From the NCBI GenBank assembly GCA_025454635.1, contig JALOOB010000003.1, positions 1 through 40,894 of the forward strand: 40,894 nt of DNA. Direction: 5' to 3'. This stretch comes from Anaerolineae bacterium (GTDB taxonomy: Bacteria; Chloroflexota; Anaerolineae; CG2-30-64-16). The notes beneath the pieces were generated by a model. The model was not told the origin of the DNA, made no database searches, and was given only the letters and a program-made list of their open reading frames with translations. Positions within the stretch are counted from its first letter, which is position 1; the number at the start of each line of letters is the position of its first letter. The position numbers were made by a program, and so were the translations under genes. Positions 16,618 through 24,156 of the stretch are shown here, one piece after another.

Positions 16618-17054
16618 AATGACCTCCTCTCGTGCGGTGCGCCCGGCGATGGCTGCGCAGTCGCAGCCTGGCTTCGAGATGAGGCTGTGGGAGGTTATGA
16701 AGGTCGAGGGCTTCTTGGTTTCTACAAGGCGATGCGCCCCATTCGATCAGCCTGTGTGTATTGTATCACGATGCGCAGAGCGGCGCAATGGATTATCAGG
16801 GGAATTTGCGGAGATATCGTTGCGACGTACGGATTGCAGCCGACCGTCTCACTGTAGAGCTACCTGCCTGCGAGCGCCAGTTGCTGAGTGCAATCAAATA
16901 GAAACTGCCGGGTGTGAAGGCATTTCCGCAGACGCATCCTAAACGGACCGAGCGCCAACTGTGTTGGCCGAGAGCAGTCGAAGGAGCGCCTCCATCCGAT
17001 AATTACATTGTGGTTGCGCTTGGCCCTGCAACAGGTCATATCTGGCATGTAAGC
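16618..17054. other. Intergenic region, 437 bases, no gene found
   Basis: This region lies upstream of the large FGE-fold gene and downstream of the htrA-like gene (both leftward). It is less GC-rich than its surroundings. It holds a candidate promoter for the FGE-fold gene and a fragment GAGAGCAGTCGAAGGAGCGCC (16972-16991) related to the dispersed AGTCGAAGGA repeats. No coding frame looked credible on either strand. Confidence 0.6.
16760..16788 (-). promoter_or_regulatory. Candidate promoter for the FGE-fold protein gene
   Basis: On the minus strand: TTGCGC, a 17-base spacer ending in TGA, then TACAAT (16765-16760), so an extended -10 (TGATACAAT) with a weak -35. It lies about 140 bases before the ATG. 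Confidence 0.4.
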
Positions 17055-17984
17055 TTAATAATTGTCCTCGTCAGTCAGCCACTCCTCCGCGTACGCCCGC
17101 GCATCCGCGGCCGGGATCGCAAACCCGATCCCCTGCGCCAGCGGATCCCCCTCGATTGTCGTCTCGCGGATAATCAGCGTCACGATCCCGACCAGCCGCC
17201 CGCGCTCGTCCACCAGTGCGCCCCCTGAGTTGCCCCGGTTGATCGCCGCATCCGTCTGAATTAGCCCGCTCACCGTCGCGTCCTCGTCCACATACACCCG
17301 CCGGTCCAGCCCGCTCACGATCCCCGTCGTCACGCTGTTGCGCAGGTTGCCCAGCGGGCTCCCGATCACCGCCACCTCGTCCCCCACCCGCAGCTTCGTC
17401 GAGTCGCCCCACGGCAGCTTTTCGAACCGCCAGTCCCACTCGATCTTGATCAGCGCCAGGTCGACGATCCCGTCCCCTGCGATGTAGCGCGCCGGCGCAT
17501 TCCGGCCGTTCGCCATCGTCACGATCAGGTCCTGCGCCGCGCCCGCCACGTGCTCGTTCGTCAGCACGTACCCGCGTGAGTCGATAATCACGCCCGACCC
17601 CCACACCAACTCCTCCGAAGTCGTGTTGTTGATGCCGGGGATCGACCGCGCGTTGATGACGGTCACGATGGAGGGATTGGCCCGCTCCACGATCTCCGCA
17701 AGGGACGGCAAGGGGGTCGCGGTCGGTTCAAGTGTCGGGCTGGGTTCGGGTGTCGCGGTGGGCGGCGCAGGGGTAGCGGTCGGGGGTGGCAGCGTCGGGA
17801 TCACCAGCGCGACGGTTGCGGTGGGCGGCGGCGCGGTGAAGGTGGCGGTGGGCAGGACCGTATCAGCCCGCGCCACAGTTGCCGGCGCAGGTCGCTCCGT
17901 CAGGACCCACATCATGCCGGCCCCGACCGCGCCGCCGATCAGCGCCACGAGAAACACCTCGAACCACCGCCCGACTCTGTTCAC
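17055..17984 (-). CDS. HtrA/DegP-like membrane-anchored trypsin-type serine protease, no PDZ domain
   Basis: 309 residues. An N-terminal membrane helix (FEVFLVALIGGAVGAGMMWV) anchors it, followed by about 60 residues rich in Pro and Thr as a spacer across the cell wall, then a trypsin-like domain from about residue 95. The catalytic triad is His145 (LTNEHVAG), Asp175 (GIVDLALIKI) and Ser253 (INRGNSGGAL). The protein ends soon after the protease fold, without the PDZ domain usual in HtrA. The start is GTG 17984, which overlaps the selD stop by 4 bases (GTGA). The frame is open far upstream, but that part is an antisense-free shadow of selD and is rejected. Co-translation with selD is likely; a functional link is not evident. 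Confidence 0.88.
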   Translation of the reverse strand: MNRVGRWFEVFLVALIGGAVGAGMMWVLTERPAPATVARADTVLPTATFTAPPPTATVALVIPTLPPPTATPAPPTATPEPSPTLEPTATPLPSLAEIVERANPSIVTVINARSIPGINNTTSEELVWGSGVIIDSRGYVLTNEHVAGAAQDLIVTMANGRNAPARYIAGDGIVDLALIKIEWDWRFEKLPWGDSTKLRVGDEVAVIGSPLGNLRNSVTTGIVSGLDRRVYVDEDATVSGLIQTDAAINRGNSGGALVDERGRLVGIVTLIIRETTIEGDPLAQGIGFAIPAADARAYAEEWLTDEDNY

Positions 17985-19042
17985 ACGATCTCCACGCCGA
18001 CCTCGGCGCCTTCCCCGGCCGTCACTTCGCCGATCACCCACACTTCCTGCCCCGCGGGCGAGCACGCGTCGATGAAAGTCGGCAGCGCATCGCGCGGCGC
18101 CGCGGCCAGCAACCCCCCTGACGTCTGAGGGTCGTGCAGCAGGATCTCCTGCCACTCCTCCAGCGGCCGCGTCAGCGTGACTGCCGGGCCGTAAAAACTC
18201 TTGTTGTTGAACGCCCCGCCCGCGAACGCCCACTTCTCCGCATGGCGCAGCGCGCCGGGCAGCCACGGCAGCCGGTCGAACTCGATGCGCAGCCGCGCGC
18301 CTGACGCCTCCGCCATTTCCAGCGCGTGCCCCAGCAGCCCGAACCCGGTAATGTCCGTCGCCGCCTTCACCCCGGCGGCGAGACATGCCTCCGAAGCCGC
18401 CTTGTTCAGCCACGTCATGCTGCGGATCGCTGCGCTCACCTCCGCCTCGTCCGCCAGCTCCCGCTTGATCGCGGTCGTAATGACCCCCGTGCCGAGCGGC
18501 TTGGTCAGAACGAGCAGGTCGCCCTCGCGCGCGCCGCCCTTCGTCATGATCTTGTCAGGGTGCGCCATGCCGGTCACGACCAGTCCGTACTTCGGCTCTT
18601 TGTCCTGGATCGTGTGCCCGCCTGCGATGGCCGCCCCCACCGAACGCACCACGTCCGCGCCGCCGCGCAGCACGTCCGCGAGCATCCACGGGGGCAGTTG
18701 CGGCGGGAACGCCGCAATGTTCAAGGCAAAGAGCACGCGTCCGCCCATCGCGTACACGTCGCTCAACGCGTTCGCCGCGGCGATCGCGCCGTACTCGTAG
18801 GGCGTGTCGACGATCGGCGTGAAAAAGTCGACCGTCTGGATCAACGCGTGTTCGTCGTCCAGCCGGTACACCGCGGCGTCGTCGGGCGCGCCGAGGCCGA
18901 CGAGCAATTCAGGATGCTCGTCGGCGGGGAACAGGTTTCCCAGCGAGCGCAGGACCTGCGCGAGCTGCTCAGGCGGCAGCTTCGACGCTCACCCCGCGCA
19001 TGCGCTGAGGCTCGTCAGCTTAACAATCTCTTCTTTGGTCAT
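17981..19042 (-). CDS. selD: Selenide, water dikinase (selenophosphate synthase) with in-frame UGA selenocysteine
   Basis: SelD makes selenophosphate from selenide and ATP, the selenium donor for selenocysteine and selenouridine. Translated from ATG 19042, the protein reads MTKEEIVKLTSLSACAG, a UGA at 18991-18989 (codon 18), then ASKLPPEQL and the typical LVGLGAPDDAAVYRL. The UGA sits at the position of the active-site Cys17 of E. coli SelD, with the conserved Lys three residues later (Lys21). Reading it as selenocysteine gives a 353-residue protein of normal length. A hairpin of the bacterial SECIS type starts 11 bases into the window counted from the UGA. An ATG-only reading from 18907 would lack the active site and is rejected. 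A GGGAG ribosome site lies 12 bases upstream inside a hairpin. Confidence 0.9.
18963..18981 (-). promoter_or_regulatory. Putative bacterial SECIS hairpin in selD
   Basis: On the minus strand, AGCTGC (bases 11-16 counted from the U of UGA), a 7-base loop CGCCTGA, and GCAGCT (24-29) form a perfect 6-bp stem. One bulged A can extend it by two outer pairs. Position and size fit the SelB-binding hairpins that follow Sec UGA codons in bacteria. Confidence 0.7.
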
Positions 19043-19054
19043 CGGATGAAAAAT

Positions 19055-19090
19055 CTCCCGCCCGAACAGCATGGATTGCTCGGACGGGAG
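19055..19090 (-). terminator. Strong hairpin plus T run just before selD (terminator or attenuator)
   Basis: On the minus strand CTCCCGTCCGA (19090-19080) pairs with TCGGGCGGGAG (19065-19055) over 11 bp with one G-U pair. An inner AGCA/TGCT extends it. It is followed by ATTTTTC and then, 6 bases on, by the selD ATG. The right arm carries the only ribosome-site-like sequence (GGGAG), so the hairpin may control translation as well as ending the upstream operon. Confidence 0.65.
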
Positions 19091-19122
19091 GATTATAGGG
19101 CCGCGCACGGCAGCCGGTCAAG

Positions 19123-19168
19123 GCGCCTGTCGGCCCGGCGCCATGTAGCGCAAGTTGCCGACAGGCGC
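19123..19168 (-). terminator. 12-bp perfect hairpin after the small membrane-protein gene
   Basis: GCGCCTGTCGGC (19123-19134) and GCCGACAGGCGC (19157-19168) are exact reverse complements with a 22-base loop. There is no T run on the leftward strand. It lies 13 bases after the stop of the 19181-19558 gene and may protect or end the transcript. Confidence 0.45.
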
Positions 19169-19180
19169 GCGCTTATCTGC

Positions 19181-19558
19181 CTACTCGAAATACGTCCCCG
19201 CCGCTTCCTGGAACAGCACCCACAGCGAGTAACCGCCGAGCAGCGTGCCAAGCGGGAAGTTCAGCAGGTTGAGAAAGCTCACCACGATCGCCAGCACCCG
19301 GCCCCAGTTCTTCCGCTTCAGCAAACCGATCCCCGCCAGCAGCCCCGGCAGCGCCAGCACGGCCATAAAGATCCCCACGCTGAAGCCGACGACCGCCAGG
19401 ATGCCCATCGCCTGCCGGTCGCCCGACATGGCGCCGATCCCGGGCAGCAGCACGAGCAGAAACAGCGCGATGCCCAGGAGCACGATGCTCCCGACTATGT
19501 TCAGCCACGCTACGATGGGCACGTGCGTGCGCATTTGCTCATGAGTCAGCGAGTTCAT
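19181..19558 (-). CDS. Small membrane protein of unknown function
   Basis: 125 residues with three or four membrane helices: about 15-42 (VAWLNIVGSIVLLGIALFLLVLL), 50-80 and 87-112. Short charged loops such as LLKRKNWGR separate the last two. No enzyme motif is visible. The start ATG follows directly after the stop of the DUF4342-like gene (no bases between), and the purine-rich end of that gene (GAGGAAGAAG) can act as its ribosome site. The two therefore form one transcription and translation unit. I do not recognise the family with certainty. Confidence 0.75.
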   Translation of the reverse strand: MNSLTHEQMRTHVPIVAWLNIVGSIVLLGIALFLLVLLPGIGAMSGDRQAMGILAVVGFSVGIFMAVLALPGLLAGIGLLKRKNWGRVLAIVVSFLNLLNFPLGTLLGGYSLWVLFQEAAGTYFE

Positions 19559-19819
19559 CTAGAGTTCCTCTTCTTCCTTCTCGATGGTGATCGTGCAGCG
19601 GGCGACCAGCGCCGCAATCGCCCCCAGCGCGGCAAACTGCGGCAGCAGCAGCGCGCCAACCACGCCCAGCGTCAGCGGAATGTCGACGATCGGCTTACCC
19701 TCGTCGCTCGTGATCGAGATGCGCCGGATGTTCCCCTGCCGGACCAGTTCTTTCACCTTCGCGATGATCTCTTCGCCCTGCACCTGGAATTCCTCGGTGC
19801 GCGTCTTCTGCTCAGACAT
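19559..19819 (-). CDS. DUF4342-like small protein
   Basis: 86 residues. The N-terminal half is a charged amphipathic region (EEFQVQGEEIIAKVKELVRQGNIRRISI) followed by GKPIVDIPLTLGVVGALLLPQFAALGAIAALVARCTITIEKE. The order of a helix, an RRI-x-I strand, the DIPLT motif and one hydrophobic segment fits DUF4342 proteins, whose function is unknown. The single hydrophobic segment suggests membrane association. GGAGG lies 8 bases before ATG. It is the first gene of a two-gene unit with the following membrane protein. Confidence 0.8.
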   Translation of the reverse strand: MSEQKTRTEEFQVQGEEIIAKVKELVRQGNIRRISITSDEGKPIVDIPLTLGVVGALLLPQFAALGAIAALVARCTITIEKEEEEL

Positions 19820-19907
19820 CTGTTTCCTCCACGGGGGGAGATGTTCTCATCTCCTGTATCCTATACGGGGAAATCGCAAGGGGGTTTCGCGGGGTGAACA
19901 GGGCCTT

Positions 19908-19982
19908 TTGCCAAAGAGGACACAGACATCACAGAGGGCTATGAGAACCGTCTCTCTGTGTTCTCTGTGACCTCTGTGGCAA
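19908..19982. repeat. Intergenic palindromic repeat, CCACAGAGGTC family
   Basis: Imperfect hairpin starting TTGCCAAAGAGGACACAGA and ending TCTGTGACCTCTGTGGCAA. It ends 8 bases before the stop end of the chelatase gene and so may end its transcription. It is related to the copies at 5599-5674 and 7743-7784. Confidence 0.65.
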
Positions 19983-19990
19983 GCATAGGT

Positions 19991-20509
19991 CTATCCGATA
20001 GCCGCGCGTATCCGCTCGGTCAGGAACGCGGCCACGTCCGCCATCTGGTACGGCCACGCGTAGACGAACTCCACGCCGGGGTGTCGCCCCCGCGCCTCAT
20101 CCACCTGTTCCGGGATTTCCCTCTCCGCGTGCTCGCCGCCGGGCGTCAGCATCGGTGTAATCACCACGACGCGCTCCGCGTCCTCAGCCGCCTGATCCAG
20201 CGCGGCCGGGACTGTCGGCGCGCAGAACTCGTTGAACCCCAGCACCACCGCGCAGCCCGTCGCCTTCGCCAACTCCTCCGCCAGGTCGTGCGACGCCACG
20301 AAAAACGTGTCGTTCTCCGCATTGCGCGGCCAGTTCCGGATGCGCGCGTCCATCTCCGCAAAGCGCGCCTCCGCAGCCGCGCGCTCGTGCGGCGGAAATC
20401 CCCCGTGCTCCAAACGGCTGTGCAGTGCCATGAACTCCGCGATCTCCCGTCGCGGATAGTCGCTCGGCGGCACCCCGTGCATCACCAGGACAATGCTCGT
20501 GTTCTTCAT
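19991..20509 (-). CDS. cbiX: CbiX/SirB-like sirohydrochlorin (cobalto)chelatase family protein
   Basis: 172 residues. Family members insert Co or Fe into sirohydrochlorin in cobalamin or siroheme synthesis. The N-terminal strand ends in VLVMHG, with His11 at the position of one metal-binding His. The second is in MLTPGGEHAEREIP, which matches the family pattern (G-G-x-H-x-x-x-D/E-I-P). The region VVLGFNEFCAPTVPAALDQA is the expected linker helix. It is a little longer than short archaeal CbiX (about 120-130) and represents a single chelatase domain. No other cobalamin-synthesis gene lies nearby, so the metal and pathway are not certain. GGAGA lies about 6 bases before ATG. Confidence 0.78.
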   Translation of the reverse strand: MKNTSIVLVMHGVPPSDYPRREIAEFMALHSRLEHGGFPPHERAAAEARFAEMDARIRNWPRNAENDTFFVASHDLAEELAKATGCAVVLGFNEFCAPTVPAALDQAAEDAERVVVITPMLTPGGEHAEREIPEQVDEARGRHPGVEFVYAWPYQMADVAAFLTERIRAAIG

Positions 20510-20568
20510 CGTGTCTCCGTCTCTTCGTTGTAGGCTGTGCGTTCATTATAACAGCCGGGCGCATTCGC

Positions 20569-20650
20569 TTACCACAAGGCCGTCAGGCTCGCGAAGCCGC
20601 TCGCAATCTTTGAGCAGCTTCGTGTCTTCGATTCTTCGTGGTGAGCGTCT
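20569..20650. repeat. Intergenic repeat, TTCGTGGT family
   Basis: Starts ACCACAAGG and ends CGATTCTTCGTGGTGAGCGTCT. The last 22 bases match 39138-39159 (CGATCCTTCGTGGTGAACGTCT) with two differences. It lies between divergent genes, before the promoter at 20666. Confidence 0.6.
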
Positions 20651-20665
20651 CGTTCCCGCGCCTAC

Positions 20666-20694
20666 TTGACAATCCATCCATCCGCGGGTAAAAG
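20666..20694 (+). promoter_or_regulatory. Promoter of the tandem darA-like gene
   Basis: TTGACA at 20666-20671, a 17-base spacer, TAAAAG at 20689-20694. The predicted start near 20701 leaves a leader of about 28 bases before ATG 20729. Confidence 0.6.
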
Positions 20695-20728
20695 TCTATG
20701 GTATCCGCCGCGCCCCCGGGAGACCGCC

Positions 20729-21424
20729 ATGTATTTGATGTTCCTCATCGTGCAGAGCGAGGACGCAGACGTCTTGACCCGACGTCTGAACAATGCGGGC
20801 GTGCGCGTAACCCGTCTGAACACGATTGGCGGCTTCCTCTCCCGTGGCAACGTGACCTGCCTGGTCGGCGCGCAGGACGACGAGGTCGAGCGCGTGATGG
20901 AAATCGTGCGCAAGACCTGCCACACTCGCAAGCGTTACATCAACCCGCTGCCGTCAGGCGCAGAGCCGGCTCACCTCGCGATGGCAGCCCCGGCCTACCC
21001 GCTTGAAGTGATAATCGGCGGCGCAACCATCTTTATTATCCCGGTCCTGCAATTCGAGCGCCTCGGCAGCGGTATCCCTCGGACCGATCATGGCGCCGCA
21101 GTCGCCCGGTCCGGTTTCAGCACAGGAGGAAACACCATGCGCATGGTCGTCAGCATCGTTTCGGCCGACGATGCCGAGCCGGTCACCCGCGCGCTGATCG
21201 CCGCAGGCTACCGCGTCACGCGCATGAACACGGCCGGCGGGTTCTTCCGCCGCGGCAATGTGACCCTGCTCGTGGGCGTCGAGGAGCCGCAGGTGGACGA
21301 CGTGCTGCGCGTCATTGAAGCGAATGTCCGCCAGCGCGCCCAGGCAAACCCGGTCGAATCCGGGATGCCGATGTTTGGCGCCACCGTCTTCGTGCTCGAA
21401 GCCGCGCGTTTCGAGCGCATCTAG
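20729..21424 (+). CDS. Tandem fusion of two cyclic-di-AMP receptor (DarA/PstA-like) domains
   Basis: 231 residues. DarA/PstA are PII-like trimers that bind the second messenger c-di-AMP. Domain 1 (1-112) reads MYLMFLIVQSEDADVLTRRL, then TRLNTIGGFLSRGNVTCLVG and PLEVIIGGATIFIIPVLQFERL. Domain 2 (137-231) reads MRMVVSIVSADDAEPVTRAL, then TRMNTAGGFFRRGNVTLLVG and GATVFVLEAARFERI. Both keep the GGFL/F-x-R-GN loop and the GGAT/GAT-VFV ending of the family. A 24-residue linker joins them. Inside this linker, in frame, a perfect AGGAGG (21124-21129) lies 7 bases before ATG 21137, so domain 2 may also be made alone. GGGAG precedes ATG 20729. Usual family members have one domain of ~109 residues. Confidence 0.88.
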   Translation: MYLMFLIVQSEDADVLTRRLNNAGVRVTRLNTIGGFLSRGNVTCLVGAQDDEVERVMEIVRKTCHTRKRYINPLPSGAEPAHLAMAAPAYPLEVIIGGATIFIIPVLQFERLGSGIPRTDHGAAVARSGFSTGGNTMRMVVSIVSADDAEPVTRALIAAGYRVTRMNTAGGFFRRGNVTLLVGVEEPQVDDVLRVIEANVRQRAQANPVESGMPMFGATVFVLEAARFERI

Positions 21425-21525
21425 CTAGTCCCCCCCCATTACCCCGCATCCTACTCGCCCCGGGAACGCTGCTTCTCGAGGGTTGCATATTGTATTGCAT
21501 TGTATGTCGCAAAGGAGAATTAAGC

Positions 21526-22635
21526 GTGGACCAGCAGACGCGCTATACCGTTATCGGCGCAGGACATGGCGGCAAGTCCATGGCCGCGCACCTGGCGATC
21601 ATGGGTTTTCCCACTACGCTCTTCAACCGCACGCCCGAGCGCGTCGCGCCCATTATCAAGCGCGGCGGGCTCGACCTCGAATGCAACGACGGCGGACCGT
21701 GCGGCTTCGGCCATCTTTCCGGTGTCACTTCCAGCTACGGCGAGGCGCTCGCGGGGGCTGATATCGTGATGGTCGTCACGCCTTCGTCCGCGCACCGCGA
21801 AGTGGCGGCCGCGTGCGCGCCCCACCTGCGCGACGGCCAGGTCATCATCCTCAACCCCGGCCGCACATGCGGCGCGATCGAGTTCGCCAAGGTCATCGCG
21901 GATCATGGCTGCCGGGCCGACGTGACTGTGGCCGAGGCAGGCACGTTCATCTACGCGGCCCGCTCCGACGGCCCCGCGCAGGCGCGCATCTTTCGCATCA
22001 AGGAAGCCGTGCCCCTCGCCGCTTTGCCCGCCACGCGCACCGAACGCGTGCTCGAAATGCTCTGCCCCGCTTACCCGCAGTTCATCGACGGCGGCAACGT
22101 GCTCAAGACCAGCCTCGACAACATGGGCGCGATCTTCCACCCCGCCCTGACCCTGCTCAACGCCGGCTGGATCGAGGCCACCCACGGCAATTTCCAGTTC
22201 TATATCGAAGGCGTTACGCCCTCCGTTTCGCACGTCCTCGCCGCGCTCGACCGCGAGCGCGTCACCGTGGCGGCCGCGCTCGGCATCCGCGCGCAGACCG
22301 CGCTCGAATGGCTGCGTATGGCCTACGACGCAACAGGCGAAAACCTCAACGAGGCGATCCACAACCAGCCCGGCTACTACGGCATCCAGGCGCCGCCCAC
22401 CCTGAACCACCGCTACATCTTCGAGGATGTGCCAATGAGCCTCGTGCCCCTCGCCGCGCTCGGCCAGCGCTACGGCGTTGCGGTGCAGGGCATGGACTCT
22501 ATCATTCGCCTTGCGTGCGTCATCCACCGCACCGATTACTGGCGCCGCGGCCGCACGCTCGACAAGCTTGGCATCACCGACCTGAGCGTGAGCGAGCTCG
22601 TGCGCTACGTGGAAGAAGGGGTGCGCGAGGACTGA
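21526..22635 (+). CDS. NAD/NADP octopine/nopaline dehydrogenase family protein
   Basis: 369 residues. An N-terminal Rossmann fold begins with YTVIGAGHGGKSMAAHL (G-x-G-x-x-G) and is followed by GFPTTLFNRTPERV, which is typical of this oxidoreductase group. The C-terminal helical domain includes the segment FHPALTLLNAGWIEATHGNFQFYIEG, which matches the octopine-dehydrogenase domain. Its substrate cannot be read from sequence. The start is GTG 21526 with AAGGAG 8 bases upstream. ATG 21490 in the same frame has no ribosome site and gives an unlikely N-terminus. It follows the darA fusion gene on the same strand by about 100 bases. Confidence 0.82.
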   Translation: MDQQTRYTVIGAGHGGKSMAAHLAIMGFPTTLFNRTPERVAPIIKRGGLDLECNDGGPCGFGHLSGVTSSYGEALAGADIVMVVTPSSAHREVAAACAPHLRDGQVIILNPGRTCGAIEFAKVIADHGCRADVTVAEAGTFIYAARSDGPAQARIFRIKEAVPLAALPATRTERVLEMLCPAYPQFIDGGNVLKTSLDNMGAIFHPALTLLNAGWIEATHGNFQFYIEGVTPSVSHVLAALDRERVTVAAALGIRAQTALEWLRMAYDATGENLNEAIHNQPGYYGIQAPPTLNHRYIFEDVPMSLVPLAALGQRYGVAVQGMDSIIRLACVIHRTDYWRRGRTLDKLGITDLSVSELVRYVEEGVRED

Positions 22636-22669
22636 TCTTCTATCCGCAAAACCCATCCGGGGCGCCAGA

Positions 22670-22770
22670 GGTCGGATCGGAAGCATCCTGCGCGGAGCAG
22701 CCGCGGCAGGCGGGTGCGTAGTCGAAGGATGCGCTGCGTCCCATGCTTAAGGACGAGCGCTCCGCGCCCT
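22670..22770. repeat. Dispersed CATCCTG...AGTCGAAGGATG repeat
   Basis: Reads GCATCCTGCGCGGAGC, a spacer, then GCGTAGTCGAAGGATGC. The ends GCATCCT and AGGATGC are reverse complements. Same family as 11273-11375 and 34440-34530. It lies between convergent genes. Confidence 0.6.
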
Positions 22771-22794
22771 CGGTGGCCCCTGTGGCAAAAGGGG

Positions 22795-24156
22795 CTACCC
22801 AATCAGAAGCGTTTCCTCGGGATACACGACGGCCTGCGGCGGCGCGGTCTGCGCAAGCGCGACCACGATGGTCAGCGCGCCGAGCCGCCCCCAGAACATG
22901 ACGGTCATAATCACCAGCAGGCCAAACGGATTGAGCTGCGACGTGAACGCCAGTGACAGCCCGCACGTCGCAAACGCAGAGATTACCTCGAACAACGCCT
23001 GGTCAAGCCCTACCGGGTGCGTCATCAGGATCAGCCACGTTGCGACGGCCACGACCAGCAGCGAGATGGTCAGGATGGCCGCGGCCCGCCGCACCGCCTC
23101 CCACCCGATGGTCCTTCCCCCAACGACCGCCGCGGGATACCCCTTCACATAGGCCCAAAACGAAAGGGCCAGCACGGCGAGTGTCCCCGTCGTAATCCCC
23201 CCACCCATCGACGCCGGCGCGCACCCCACGAGCATGAGCGCCATCATCACCCATTGGCTCGCCGGCGTCAGATTCTCAAACGATGGCAGCGCGGCAATCC
23301 CCGCGGTGCGCGCCGAGATGGACTGGAACACGGTTAGCTCCACGCTCCGGCCAAACGGCGTCGTCGTCAGCGTGCCGCCGGCACGCGTCTCCGCCAGCAG
23401 GAAGCCCAGCGCGCCCAGCAGGATCAGCGCCGCATACACGACCAGCGTGACGCGCGTGTGCAGCATCAGCCGCCGCCGTCGCCGCGGCCACGTGAGCAGG
23501 TCCGCCAGCACCGGGATGCCCAGCCCACCGAGGATGATCAGCGTCCCGGCCGCGGCCAGGGATGTGGTATCGGTCGGAAACGCGCCCCCGAAATACGGCG
23601 ATCCGCTGAACAGGTCGAAGCCCGCGTTGCAAAATGCCGACGCCGCGTGAAAGAATGCGTAGAAGACCGCCCGCGCCGCCCCTAATTCGCTCCGCCAGTC
23701 AAACCAGAAGAAGACGGCCGCAACCGCCTGGATGACGAGCGTTGTCAGGAGGACCTGCCACATGATGCGCAGGATGGCGCGCGGCTCGACCAGTCCAAAC
23801 GAGTCCCGCAGCGCCAGCCGGTCCGCAAGATACACCTTGCGCCCCAGTAGCCGCAGAACCACAACCGCGCCTGTCATGAATCCCACGCCGCCGATCTCAA
23901 TCATGAGCAACAGGGCGATCTGCCCCGCAAGGGTGAGGTCCTGATAAGGGGTAATCACGGAGAGCCCGGTCACCGCCAGCGCAGAGGTCGCCGTGAACGC
24001 CGCGTCAGCCAACGAGAGCGGTTCGGTCGCCATGCCGGGGGTCAGCAGCGCCGCCGTGCCAAACACGACCAGGATCGCCAGCCCCAGAACGAGGCGGATG
24101 CCGGTGCGCAAGGCGCGCCGGCGAGTGGGCGGGGTGCGGGTGACGCTGGCGCCCAT
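22795..24156 (-). CDS. ktrB: Potassium uptake channel subunit, KtrB/TrkH family
   Basis: 453 residues, an integral membrane protein built of four M1-P-M2 units. The selectivity filter segments are visible: TSALAVTGLSVITP, ASAFCNAGFDLFSG, ARTAGIAALP and FATCGLSLAF, each with its glycine. The length and the absence of two extra N-terminal helices favour KtrB over TrkH. The start ATG overlaps the stop of the RCK-domain gene by one base (TGATG), so the channel and its cytoplasmic gate are co-translated. The third filter has GIA where GFN is common, a mild deviation. It lies at the end of a leftward ion-transport operon. Confidence 0.92.
   Translation of the reverse strand: MGASVTRTPPTRRRALRTGIRLVLGLAILVVFGTAALLTPGMATEPLSLADAAFTATSALAVTGLSVITPYQDLTLAGQIALLLMIEIGGVGFMTGAVVVLRLLGRKVYLADRLALRDSFGLVEPRAILRIMWQVLLTTLVIQAVAAVFFWFDWRSELGAARAVFYAFFHAASAFCNAGFDLFSGSPYFGGAFPTDTTSLAAAGTLIILGGLGIPVLADLLTWPRRRRRLMLHTRVTLVVYAALILLGALGFLLAETRAGGTLTTTPFGRSVELTVFQSISARTAGIAALPSFENLTPASQWVMMALMLVGCAPASMGGGITTGTLAVLALSFWAYVKGYPAAVVGGRTIGWEAVRRAAAILTISLLVVAVATWLILMTHPVGLDQALFEVISAFATCGLSLAFTSQLNPFGLLVIMTVMFWGRLGALTIVVALAQTAPPQAVVYPEETLLIG

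Noticed and set aside
17985-18413. Upstream extension of the HtrA-like gene giving 452 residues
   Set aside because: It lies inside selD in another frame and has the Arg/Gly-rich composition of an out-of-frame reading; the membrane helix starts right after GTG 17984.
18990-19042. UGA in selD as a sign of a pseudogene
   Set aside because: The UGA sits at the known Cys/Sec position, the frame is intact on both sides and a SECIS-type hairpin follows.
18326-19897. Rightward open frame of 523 codons opposite selD and the two small genes
   Set aside because: Arg/His/Gln-rich composition of an antisense shadow; it crosses three well-supported genes.
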